From: Pseudorhodobacter antarcticus
GTDB taxonomy: Bacteria; Pseudomonadota; Alphaproteobacteria; Rhodobacterales; Rhodobacteraceae
Reading direction: 5' to 3'
DNA: 5,578 bases
NCBI GenBank assembly: GCA_945860375.1
Contig: CAMAQR010000126.1
Coordinates: 1 to 5,578, forward strand
Made by a program: the position numbers and the translations under genes. Of this stretch, positions 1 to 5,578 are shown piece after piece; within the stretch, counting starts at the first letter, position 1; each line of letters starts with the position of its first letter. The notes under the pieces were generated by a model. It had not been told where the DNA came from. It worked only from the letters and a program-made list of their open reading frames with translations, and did no database searches.

Positions 1-7
1 GGATGCG

Positions 8-487
8 ATGGCGGTTGAGGTTGGGATCATCATGGGCAGCCAGTCTGACTGGCCGACGATGAAGGAAGCGGCGGCCATTCTGGATGAGTTGGGCGTGGCC
101 TATGAGGCGCGCATCGTCTCGGCGCATCGCACGCCGGACCGGCTGTGGGATTATGGCACGGGCGCTGTGGCGCGTGGGTTGCGGGTGATCATTGCCGGGG
201 CGGGCGGGGCTGCGCATTTGCCGGGCATGATGGCCAGCAAGACCCGTGTGCCGGTGATTGGCGTGCCGATCCAGACGCGGGCCCTGGCCGGGGTGGACAG
301 TCTGTATTCGATTGTCCAGATGCCCAAGGGGTTTCCGGTGGCGACCATGGCGATTGGCGGGGCGGCGAATGCCGGGTTGCTGGCGGCGGGCATTCTGGCG
401 CTGAACGATGCGGCGCTGGCGGCGCGGCTGGAGGCCTGGCGGGCGGCGCTGTCGGCGTCCATTCCGGAAGTGCCGGCCGATGAGTGA
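8..487 (+). CDS. purE: PurE, N5-carboxyaminoimidazole ribonucleotide mutase (class I)
   Basis: Cytoplasmic purine-biosynthesis enzyme that moves the carboxyl group of N5-CAIR (made by PurK) to carbon 4, giving CAIR. The 159-residue length is usual for bacterial class I PurE. Visible family motifs are GSQSDW at residues 10-15 (phosphate-binding loop), SAHRTP at 38-43 with the conserved His40, [12 protein letters not shown] at 63-74, PVIGVPI at 82-88 and [11 protein letters not shown] at 101-111. The protein begins two residues before the first conserved beta strand, which fits the ATG at 8. Only 7 upstream bases (GGATGCG) are visible, so the ribosome binding site and promoter lie mostly outside the window. 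The gene is GC-rich with strong third-position G/C. It overlaps purK by 8 bases, so the two are surely co-translated. Identification is firm. Confidence 0.98.
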   Translation: MAVEVGIIMGSQSDWPTMKEAAAILDELGVAYEARIVSAHRTPDRLWDYGTGAVARGLRVIIAGAGGAAHLPGMMASKTRVPVIGVPIQTRALAGVDSLYSIVQMPKGFPVATMAIGGAANAGLLAAGILALNDAALAARLEAWRAALSASIPEVPADE

Positions 488-1556
488 GCGTGTGATCGGC
501 ATTCTGGGCGGCGGGCAGTTGGGGCGGATGCTGGCGGTTGCGGCGGCGCGTCTGGGGTTTCGCACCCATATCTTTGAACCGGGCGCCAACCCGCCGGCCG
601 CCGATGTCGCCCATGCGCTGACCACGGCCAGCTATGATGACGCGGTCGCTCTGCGCGCCTTTGCCGCGACGGTGGACGTGATCACCTATGAGTTCGAGAA
701 CATCCCGACCGCCGCACTGGATGTGCTGGAGGCATTGCGCCCGATCCGGCCGGGACGGATGGCCCTGGCCACCTCGCAGGACCGGCTGCTGGAAAAGGCG
801 TTTCTGACGGGCTTGGGGATTGCGTGCGCACCCTATGCCGCCGTGGGGTCGCTGGCCGAGTTGCAGGCGGCGGTTGCGGTGGTGGGTGTGCCGTCGATCC
901 TGAAGACCACGCGGCTGGGCTATGACGGCAAGGGGCAGGTGCGGCTGCGTGCGGCTGCGGATGCCGAGGCGGCCTGGGCGGCCATGCAGGGTGCGCCTGC
1001 GGTGCTGGAGGGGTTCATCGACTTTACCCACGAGGTGTCGGTCATTGCCGCGCGGGGGCTGGACGGGTCGGTGGCCTGTTACGATCCGGGGCAGAACGTG
1101 CACAGAGACGGGATTTTGCACACCACCACCCTGCCCGCCAAGCTGACCGCCAACCAGCGCACCGATGCCGTGCTGATGGCGGCCAAGGTGTTGAACGCGC
1201 TGGAGTATGTGGGCGTGTTGGGGCTGGAGCTGTTTGTGACGCCGGGCGGTCTGATCGCCAATGAGATTGCGCCGCGGGTCCATAATTCGGGGCACTGGAC
1301 GCAGAATGGCTGTGCGGTGGATCAGTTCGAACAGCATATCCGCGCGGTGGTGGGCTGGCCCCTGGGCGACGGGTCGCGGCATTCGGATGTCGTGATGGAA
1401 AACCTGATCGGCGACGATATGCTGCGCGTCCCTGCCATTGCCCGCGAAAACGGCGCGGCGTTGCATCTGTATGGTAAAGCCGAGGCGCGGCCCGGCCGCA
1501 AGATGGGCCATGTCAACCGGGTCAGGCCGCTTGCTAACCCCGTCCACAAGGTCTAA
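480..1556 (+). CDS. purK: PurK, N5-carboxyaminoimidazole ribonucleotide synthase
   Basis: ATP-grasp enzyme that carboxylates AIR with ATP and bicarbonate to N5-CAIR, the substrate of the neighbouring PurE. The 358-residue protein shows the N-terminal GGGQLGRM loop (10-17), EFENIP (71-76), the ATP-grasp segment [12 protein letters not shown] (142-153), the metal/ATP site [14 protein letters not shown] (261-274) and the C-terminal YGK...[11 protein letters not shown] block (331-347). The frame is open further upstream to 408, but the start is placed at ATG 480 because the Rossmann-like strand begins directly after it ([13 protein letters not shown]). GGAAG at 466-470 lies 9 bases upstream as Shine-Dalgarno. 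ATG 480 overlaps the purE stop as ATGAGTGA, the usual arrangement for translational coupling. The stop codon lies inside the left copy of a 12-base direct repeat and marks the drop to low G+C downstream. Confidence 0.98.
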   Translation: MSERVIGILGGGQLGRMLAVAAARLGFRTHIFEPGANPPAADVAHALTTASYDDAVALRAFAATVDVITYEFENIPTAALDVLEALRPIRPGRMALATSQDRLLEKAFLTGLGIACAPYAAVGSLAELQAAVAVVGVPSILKTTRLGYDGKGQVRLRAAADAEAAWAAMQGAPAVLEGFIDFTHEVSVIAARGLDGSVACYDPGQNVHRDGILHTTTLPAKLTANQRTDAVLMAAKVLNALEYVGVLGLELFVTPGGLIANEIAPRVHNSGHWTQNGCAVDQFEQHIRAVVGWPLGDGSRHSDVVMENLIGDDMLRVPAIARENGAALHLYGKAEARPGRKMGHVNRVRPLANPVHKV

Positions 1557-1564
1557 AATCGTCC
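1553..1564 (+). repeat. 12-base direct repeat, left copy
   Basis: CTAAAATCGTCC, overlapping the purK stop codon. The identical 12-mer recurs at 2575-2586, 1022 bases downstream, so the two copies bracket the broken glycosyltransferase gene. About one repeated 12-mer pair would be expected by chance in a window this size, so its interest rests on position, at the backbone/low-GC junction, not on length. Confidence 0.4.
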
Positions 1565-1575
1565 TTTTTAGAAAG

Positions 1576-2559
1576 TTGGGAGCTTTGATAAATTACCCCC
1601 CACGCGTTGCCTGCATGACGATGGTCAAGAATGATGAGAGTTTTTTGGACATTTGGAAAAAATATTATGCGACACAGTTTGGCGGCAGCAACTGTTATGT
1701 TATTGATCATTTGTCAGACAACAACGATGCGCTAAGCCGGGCGCAAGCGCTTGGCGTGCAAGTTCTGAGGTTGCCATATTTCTACCCAGCCAAAGCAGCA
1801 GACGGCAAGAAGAAGTCTCGAAAATAGGTTGCGTTCGATGGTTATAGTTCTTCTTTCTTGACCAAGATGCGAATAGCACTGCTGGAATTTTACGACATTG
1901 TGATCTTCCATGACGTCGATGAGATCTTGATCGCCGATCCATTAATTTATTCATCCCTCGCCGACTATATTACCACAAATGCACAAAAACTTGAAACCTG
2001 GAAAATTTTGGGTGGAGTGGGCGTAGAAATATTTCATGATGCGATAAATGAAGTCCGATACGATCCCACTCTGGCGGTGCTGCGGCAACGGAAGAACGCA
2101 TCATTTAGACTGCCCGGCTGCAAGCCGGCCATTTACTACTCTGATGAAGCTAACACCCCACACGGAACCACCATTCCTTTTACCTTGGATGTGAACTTGT
2201 GGCTTTTGCATCTAAAATTCTTGGATCAAGATATAATGTTGTCGCGTCAGCCAACGCGGAACGCTGCCGTGGAACGTGGCGAAGTACCCAATTTCACCCG
2301 CTGGGCTTTAGATCCAACAGAATTGGACAACGAGCTTGCAAGATTTATTTCACGGCCCTTGGATGTTGACGAATCTAGAATGCGGAAGTTTCTCTCGCAA
2401 AACATGCGCAATGTAGATGATGGCTGCTGGATAGTTGATAGGAATCCGGTTGCCCCGCACAAAGTGTTTAAGGCTGTAAACGGGCTCCAAGCCGAAGCCG
2501 GCAAGAGCTTAAACGAATTTCGTTTCGTAATTCCCGAGCGATTTAAGGAAATCGTTTAG
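1576..2559 (+). pseudogene. Glycosyltransferase (GT2/GT92-like) interrupted by an in-frame amber codon
   Basis: Two open stretches in the same frame are separated only by TAG at 1825-1827. The upstream part reads RVACMTMVKNDESFLDIW, then YVIDHLSDNND, typical of the first nucleotide-sugar-binding strands of GT2-type enzymes that act with a single Rossmann-like domain. The downstream part begins VAFDGYSSSFLTKM and continues with IVIFHDVDEILIADP, whose DVDE is the DXD-type metal site, then LWLLHLKFLD and about 140 further residues. Joined through the stop, they make one protein of about 325 residues, an ordinary length for such enzymes. A single indel is excluded because the frame is unchanged. 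The start is uncertain: TTG 1576 or 1585 keep the first strand; ATG 1615 would cut into it; the frame is even open back into purK (ATG 1510). No good Shine-Dalgarno site precedes any of them. The downstream half has no ribosome site before TTG 1858 or ATG 1867. Acceptor sugar and product are unknown. Low G+C and A/T-rich codons mark it as foreign to the flanks. Alternatives are a sequencing error or amber read-through. Confidence 0.75.
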
Positions 2560-2565
2560 AGAATT

Positions 2566-2591
2566 TTGCTGGACCTAAAATCGTCCGGCAA
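2566..2591 (+). other. Stem-loop after the glycosyltransferase
   Basis: TTGCTGGAC (2566-2574) pairs with GTCCGGCAA (2583-2591) over 9 positions, one of them a T-G wobble, leaving an 8-base loop. It begins 6 bases after the glycosyltransferase stop. No T run follows on either strand, so it is not a classical intrinsic terminator. It could be a 3'-end stabiliser or a recombination site, since its loop plus the start of its right arm is the 12-base direct repeat. Confidence 0.4.
2575..2586 (+). repeat. 12-base direct repeat, right copy
   Basis: CTAAAATCGTCC, identical to 1553-1564. It lies in the 84-base gap between the glycosyltransferase and the sulfotransferase and forms the loop and first four bases of the right arm of the stem-loop at 2566-2591. 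Confidence 0.4.
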
Positions 2592-2643
2592 GGCTCGCCC
2601 TATCACTCGATCGCAACAATGCACCAGAAGAATGTAGCGCGCC

Positions 2644-3501
2644 ATGAACCTGTCAAGCATCACTTTAGCTCTAAAAGATGGCAGATATTCCGAAGCGAGG
2701 ATGAAACTAGGGAAAATTGGGGTCTCTGTCGGTCGCGATCAAAGGGCGCCTTCAGTCCTTGGGCGGTCGTCGCACAAGATCAGGAATATTACTTTTATTT
2801 GCGGTCTACACCGTTCAGGAACAACTTTGTTTCACGACTATCTGGCAAAGCACTATGATGTGGCTTTCATCCAGCGTGCAGGTGTCCCTGAAAATGAAGG
2901 ACAGTTCTTGCAGGACGTTTATCCAATGGAACGTCCTTTTGGTGGGCCAGGGTCGTTTGCTTTTTATCCGCAAATGCGGCCGCTGCCCATTCGCAACGCG
3001 GAGAAGGCGGCTCACATGAGTCACCGTCTTTTGGGCACTTGGGCCTCTTTTCTGAATGATCCAGACCATACCCATCTGCTTGAAAAATCGCCTCCAAACA
3101 CGACTCGAATTGGGTATTTGCGAAGCATATTTCCGAGCGCACGGTTCATCGTTTGGACGCGGGACCCTCGCGCAGTGACATTATCAACACTCAAGTGGCA
3201 CGACCAGCCAATCAACACGCTGATGCAGCACTGGAACTGCGCCTATATGACTGCAATCGATTGCTTGAGGGAGAAGGATTGCATTCTTCTTAGTTATGAG
3301 GATTTTTGTGCCGACCCGGGCGGACAGGCTGCCCGTGTTGCTGAATTCTGCGGAATTCACGCGAGGGAGACCCCGTTAGATCCGGCAACTCGGTTCGCGA
3401 CAATCACGAATTCAAATCAAAAGTATTTGGATGCTTTTCCAGAAGACTTTCGAATGCGGGCGCGGGTGAAAGCGTGGAACTTGCTTGGTTATAGTATATG
3501 A
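2644..3501 (+). CDS. PAPS-dependent sulfotransferase family protein
   Basis: Predicted to transfer sulfate from PAPS to a hydroxyl or amine, probably on a glycan or lipid; the acceptor cannot be read from sequence. The 285-residue protein carries the two PAPS-binding signatures of the family: the 5'-phosphosulfate loop FICGLHRSGTTLFHDYL (51-67) and the 3'-phosphate segment FPSARFIVWTRDPRAVTLS (163-181), with Arg173 and Ser181 in the expected places. EKSPPN (147-152) and LLSYEDFCADP (215-225) are further family features. No signal peptide or membrane helix is visible, so it is probably cytoplasmic. The start at ATG 2644 leaves about 48 residues before the P-loop; the first ATG is used although its Shine-Dalgarno is poor (AGAAG near 2627 is too far away). 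It is 84 bases downstream of the broken glycosyltransferase, in the same direction and the same low-GC block, so the two probably arrived together. The coding frame looks intact. Family is secure, substrate unknown. Confidence 0.88.
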   Translation: MNLSSITLALKDGRYSEARMKLGKIGVSVGRDQRAPSVLGRSSHKIRNITFICGLHRSGTTLFHDYLAKHYDVAFIQRAGVPENEGQFLQDVYPMERPFGGPGSFAFYPQMRPLPIRNAEKAAHMSHRLLGTWASFLNDPDHTHLLEKSPPNTTRIGYLRSIFPSARFIVWTRDPRAVTLSTLKWHDQPINTLMQHWNCAYMTAIDCLREKDCILLSYEDFCADPGGQAARVAEFCGIHARETPLDPATRFATITNSNQKYLDAFPEDFRMRARVKAWNLLGYSI

Positions 3502-3571
3502 TCAACTTTCGTTAAGCGAAATAGTAAAAACTTTGTCATAATCCGCCGAAGCCGCTCCTTGTAACCTGCTG

Positions 3572-4303
3572 TCATAGCAACTCCGGTGGTGGTGCTGCGT
3601 TAAAAGTAATCTTCAACGCCTTTGGCAATGTCAGCCCATGATCGAATTTGCCGTTGGCCAGAAACTGCATGGTCTGGGCAATGACCAGTGGGTTCATCAT
3701 CATGAAGGTATGGCTGACCGGCAGGACGATATGGTCGGTCATGCCGGCGATGCGGGTGCTTTCAACGCTGACCTTGCCGTCATTGGGGCCGGGGATCAGG
3801 GCGCCGCTGAGCGGGTTCAGTTGCACATTGCCCGCGATCACCCCCAAGGGGTAATCGGCATCGGGCAGGGCCAGCGGCAAGGACCCGTCGCCAGTGCCCA
3901 ACTGCCGCCCGGCGGGGCCCATCAGCCAGTGAAAGGCCGCGAAATGGCCAAACAGGTCGACCAGTTCGGACCCCTTGTTGGGCGGGGCCAGCATCACGAC
4001 GCGGCCCATCTGCGCGGGCCGGTGGTCGGCCAGCCACAGCCGCGCCAGGATGCCGCCCATGGAGTGGGTGACGAAATGCACGGGGTGCGGGCAATCGCCC
4101 ACCGCCTGCCCCACCACCCCCACCAGATTGGCCATCGCCCCCGCCGTCGAGGGGTAGCCCGCGTTCACCACATCATAGCCGCGGGCATCCAGCGCCCGAC
4201 CCATCGCCGCAAACGAGGTTTCGCTGCGGCCAAGGCCGTGCAGCAGGACGACGCGTTCCTGCAGGTCGGGGCGGGTCTTGCGGCGCAGGGGCAACAGGGG
4301 CAT
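3572..4303 (-). CDS. Alpha/beta hydrolase, lipase/esterase-like
   Basis: A 243-residue serine hydrolase of the alpha/beta fold, resembling the small triacylglycerol-lipase/esterase group; the natural ester substrate is unknown. The oxyanion-hole strand is [15 protein letters not shown] (17-31). The nucleophile elbow is THSMGG (79-84) with Ser81, the acid is Asp175 in [12 protein letters not shown], and His198 in VSHTFMM completes the triad in the right order. [11 protein letters not shown] (106-116) is the strand and turn that commonly follows the elbow in this group. There is no signal peptide or lipoprotein box, and an in-frame stop at 4345-4343 with no earlier start codon prevents a longer N-terminus, so the protein as encoded is cytoplasmic. 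It is GC-rich like the backbone. It points toward the sulfotransferase gene (70-base gap) and diverges from ribN, sharing a 111-base region with that gene's riboswitch leader. Confidence 0.9.
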   Translation of the reverse strand: MPLLPLRRKTRPDLQERVVLLHGLGRSETSFAAMGRALDARGYDVVNAGYPSTAGAMANLVGVVGQAVGDCPHPVHFVTHSMGGILARLWLADHRPAQMGRVVMLAPPNKGSELVDLFGHFAAFHWLMGPAGRQLGTGDGSLPLALPDADYPLGVIAGNVQLNPLSGALIPGPNDGKVSVESTRIAGMTDHIVLPVSHTFMMMNPLVIAQTMQFLANGKFDHGLTLPKALKITFNAAPPPELL

Positions 4304-4360
4304 GGCCGCATCTGGCCCGCCCCCGCGCGCACGCGCAAGAGGCTATGTGCGCCCTCGCCC

Positions 4361-4389
4361 TTGACCATTTCGGCGCGCAGGCCCAGACA
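4361..4389 (+). promoter_or_regulatory. Weak candidate promoter for the ribN leader
   Basis: TTGACC (4361-4366) is a good -35 match, followed after 17 bases by CAGACA (4384-4389), a poor -10. Transcription would then begin near 4396, just before the hairpin at 4397-4413 and the riboswitch. This is position-based inference; another promoter in the 111-base divergent region is equally possible. Confidence 0.25.
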
Positions 4390-4396
4390 GGCGGGG

Positions 4397-4413
4397 CCGG
4401 ACAATCCGTCCGG
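4397..4413 (+). other. Short hairpin directly 5' of the riboswitch
   Basis: CCGGAC (4397-4402) and GTCCGG (4408-4413) form a perfect 6-bp stem with a 5-base loop, ending one base before the riboswitch P1 helix. It may protect the 5' end of the leader or be an operator; no role is established by the sequence. Confidence 0.35.
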
Positions 4414-4414
4414 T

Positions 4415-4547
4415 ATTCTCAGGGCGGGGTGCAATTCCCCACCGGCGGTATAGCCCGCGAGCGCTCCCGCGAAACTGACGTTTCGCTCGAGGTCAGCAGA
4501 TCCGGTGTAACTCCGGGGCCGACGGTATAGTCCGGATGAAAGAGAAT
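4415..4547 (+). ncRNA. FMN riboswitch (RFN element) in the ribN leader
   Basis: Aptamer that binds flavin mononucleotide and switches off the downstream gene. The closing helix P1 is ATTCTC (4415-4420) with GAGAAT (4542-4547). The conserved blocks of the family follow in order: AGGGCGGGGTGCAATTCCCC (4421-4440), ACCGGCGGTATAGCCCGCGA (4441-4460), GGTCAGCAGATCCGGTG (4491-4507), GGGGCCGACGGTATAGTCCG (4515-4534) and GATGAAAGAGAAT. Between them lies the variable arm, a clean 7-bp hairpin GCGAAAC / GTTTCGC (4469-4475 and 4480-4486) with loop TGAC. The element lies 75 bases before the transporter start and in its direction, so it regulates ribN and not the divergent hydrolase. Nothing conserved appears to be missing. 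Confidence 0.97.
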
Positions 4548-4555
4548 GGCGTGAC

Positions 4556-4579
4556 CCTGCCCGGCGACGGGCGGGTTTT
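4556..4579 (+). terminator. Terminator-like hairpin, expression platform of the FMN riboswitch
   Basis: CCTGCCCG (4556-4563) pairs with CGGGCGGG (4568-4575) over 8 positions with one T-G wobble, closed by a GCGA (GNRA) tetraloop, and is followed directly by TTTT (4576-4579). It starts 8 bases after riboswitch P1 ends. The T run is short, so termination may be partial. The 5' arm region 4554-4562 (ACCCTGCCC) is complementary over 9 positions, with one G-T wobble, to 4422-4430 (GGGCGGGGT) in the aptamer. An antiterminator that excludes both the terminator and the aptamer fold is therefore possible. Confidence 0.6.
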
Positions 4580-4622
4580 GCGGCATATCCCCCTGATTTA
4601 TGTGGTCGTGAAAGGATAACAC

Positions 4623-5507
4623 ATGAATCAGACTGCTTATAAGGGTGCGGCCTATATGGTGGCGGCGGGCATGTTGTTTGCTCTGGCCAATGCCATAACC
4701 TGGACCGTGACCTATAAAATGGGCTTCAAGGCCCAATCGGACGCGTTTTGGCAATATGCCATTGCGACAGTGTTTTCCCTGCCCTTCATCTGGCGATCTG
4801 GCTTGGCGGCGATGAAAACCGCCCATCCGGTGCTGCACGGTGTGCGGGTTGTGCTGGCCGTTCTGGGGGTGCAGGCGTTCACCCAGGCCTTTGCCAGCGG
4901 CATGGCACCCTGGCATGTGATTGCGCTGGTGATGACATCGCCGTTTTTCGTGATGGTGGGGGCTGCCTTGTTTTTGGGCGAAAAGGTCGGGCCCAACCGC
5001 TGGATCGCGGCCAGCCTTGGCTTTGCCGGGGCGATGATTTTGCTGCGGCCATGGGAGAATGGGTTCACCCTGACGCTGCTGTTGCCGATGGTGGCGGCGG
5101 TGTGCTGGGGCGGGTCCAGCCTGATCACCAAACGCCTGACGCGGGACGAGCCGCAAACCTCGATCACGATGTGGCTGCTGGTGTTGCTGACGCCGATCAA
5201 CGGGCTGTTTTCGTTGCAAGCCGGGTTTGAAGTTCCGACCGGCACCATCCTGGGACTGCTGATCGCAGGCGGTGCGCTGATGTTTCTGGCCCAGCACTGC
5301 CTGACGCTGTCCTATGCCGCGGCCGATGCGGCCTTTGTCCAGCCGTTTGACGATTTGAAGCTGTTCTCCAACATCGCGGTGTCCTGGGCCGTGCTGAGCT
5401 TTGCGCCCGAGGGCAGCTATTGGGCGGGGATCGTGCTGATCCTGGCGGGATCGGCCTATCTGCTGTGGTCCGAACGCGAGGGGCCGTTGCAGGCCGTGCC
5501 CGCCTAA
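4623..5507 (+). CDS. ribN: DMT/EamA-family permease, probable riboflavin importer RibN
   Basis: Inner-membrane transporter of 294 residues with about ten predicted hydrophobic helices (near 8-30, 41-58, 70-90, 95-115, 125-142, 148-168, 180-198, 207-227, 246-260 and 266-283) arranged as two EamA repeats. The first repeat ends with the characteristic LGE (118-120) followed by a glycine-rich helix; the second ends near residue 283 with a short charged tail. Family members export or import many small molecules, so the fold alone does not give the substrate. The FMN riboswitch directly upstream does: DMT permeases with this element are the RibN-type riboflavin importers of alphaproteobacteria. AAAGGA at 4611-4616, 6 bases before ATG 4623, fixes the start. 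Expression should fall when FMN is high, through the hairpin at 4556-4579. It is a single-gene unit ending at the palindrome 5522-5547. The related ImpX group is an alternative name for similar proteins; riboflavin specificity is inferred. Confidence 0.87.
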   Translation: MNQTAYKGAAYMVAAGMLFALANAITWTVTYKMGFKAQSDAFWQYAIATVFSLPFIWRSGLAAMKTAHPVLHGVRVVLAVLGVQAFTQAFASGMAPWHVIALVMTSPFFVMVGAALFLGEKVGPNRWIAASLGFAGAMILLRPWENGFTLTLLLPMVAAVCWGGSSLITKRLTRDEPQTSITMWLLVLLTPINGLFSLQAGFEVPTGTILGLLIAGGALMFLAQHCLTLSYAAADAAFVQPFDDLKLFSNIAVSWAVLSFAPEGSYWAGIVLILAGSAYLLWSEREGPLQAVPA

Positions 5508-5521
5508 AGGCTGGACAATCC

Positions 5522-5547
5522 TGCGCCAAGGCCTAAGCCTTGGCGCA
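5522..5547 (+). terminator. Perfect palindromic stem-loop after ribN
   Basis: TGCGCCAAGGC (5522-5532) and GCCTTGGCGCA (5537-5547) are exact reverse complements, giving an 11-bp stem with a 4-base loop CTAA, starting 14 bases after the ribN stop. No T tract follows on either strand, so it is either a terminator without a U run or a 3'-end stabilising structure. Its position argues for an end-of-transcript role. Confidence 0.55.
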
Positions 5548-5578
5548 TGAAACACCGCTCGCCCCGTCTGGCGGTTCG

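Noticed and set aside
189..1547. Long minus-strand open frame (452 codons) opposite purE/purK
   Set aside because: It lies antisense to two certain genes, and its His/Arg/Gln/Pro-rich protein is the usual mirror of GC-rich coding sequence.
1548..1569. AAGG / CCTT stem followed by T residues at the end of purK
   Set aside because: Only four base pairs across an 11-base loop; not a credible terminator despite the T run.
1790..1860. Frameshift as the cause of the glycosyltransferase break
   Set aside because: Both halves are in the same frame (the TAG at 1825 is in phase with codons on both sides), so a single insertion or deletion cannot explain it.
3507..3521. Small inverted repeat TTTCG / CGAAA after the sulfotransferase
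   Set aside because: The stem is only 5 bp, A/T-rich and not followed by a T run, so it is too weak to call a terminator.
3638..4453. Plus-strand open frame (271 codons) opposite the hydrolase
   Set aside because: The minus strand carries a full Ser-Asp-His hydrolase; the plus-strand product is Gln/His/Gly-rich and runs into the riboswitch.
4419..5555. Long minus-strand open frame (378 codons) opposite the riboswitch and ribN
   Set aside because: It is antisense to a strongly conserved riboswitch and a membrane protein, has Gln/His/Arg-rich composition, and shows no recognisable motif.
5547..5578. Start of a further gene (ATG at 5547, frame MKHRSPRLAV...)
   Set aside because: Only ten codons are visible, no free Shine-Dalgarno site precedes it, and the ATG overlaps a stem-loop; too little to call.

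Overview
The window looks like a chromosomal segment of an alphaproteobacterium, most likely a member of the Rhodobacteraceae. The reasons are the GC-rich flanking genes (about 65-73% G+C in lines I counted), their codon use, and an FMN-riboswitch-controlled drug/metabolite transporter of the RibN type. The family assignment is inference; there is no rRNA or other definitive marker.

Left part (1-1556, + strand): purE and purK, a tightly coupled pair overlapping by 8 bases. Together they carry out the two-step bacterial route from AIR to CAIR in purine biosynthesis. The window begins only 7 bases before purE.

Middle part (about 1557-3540): a block of clearly lower G+C (five 60-base lines gave 32, 57, 42, 52 and 43%) that interrupts the GC-rich backbone. 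It holds a glycosyltransferase gene broken by an in-frame amber codon (TAG at 1825-1827) and an intact-looking PAPS-dependent sulfotransferase. Both belong to families that build or decorate surface glycans, so this reads as a horizontally acquired fragment. A 12-base exact direct repeat (CTAAAATCGTCC) sits at the purK stop codon and again just after the glycosyltransferase, and the second copy forms the loop and part of one arm of a stem-loop.

Right part (3572-5578): a minus-strand alpha/beta hydrolase (lipase/esterase-like, complete Ser-Asp-His set) diverges from a plus-strand transporter gene. The transporter leader carries a textbook FMN riboswitch (RFN element, 4415-4547). A GNRA-looped terminator-like hairpin with a short T run follows it (4556-4579), and then a good Shine-Dalgarno site precedes a 10-helix DMT/EamA permease, best identified as the riboflavin importer RibN. 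The aptamer's 5' strand (4422-4430) is complementary over 9 bases to the terminator's 5' arm (4554-4562). This suggests a simple antiterminator switch: high FMN stops transcription and low FMN allows riboflavin uptake. A perfect 11-bp palindromic stem-loop closes the transporter gene.

No stretch longer than about 120 bases lacks a gene or RNA element. I see no tRNA, rRNA, CRISPR array or transposase.
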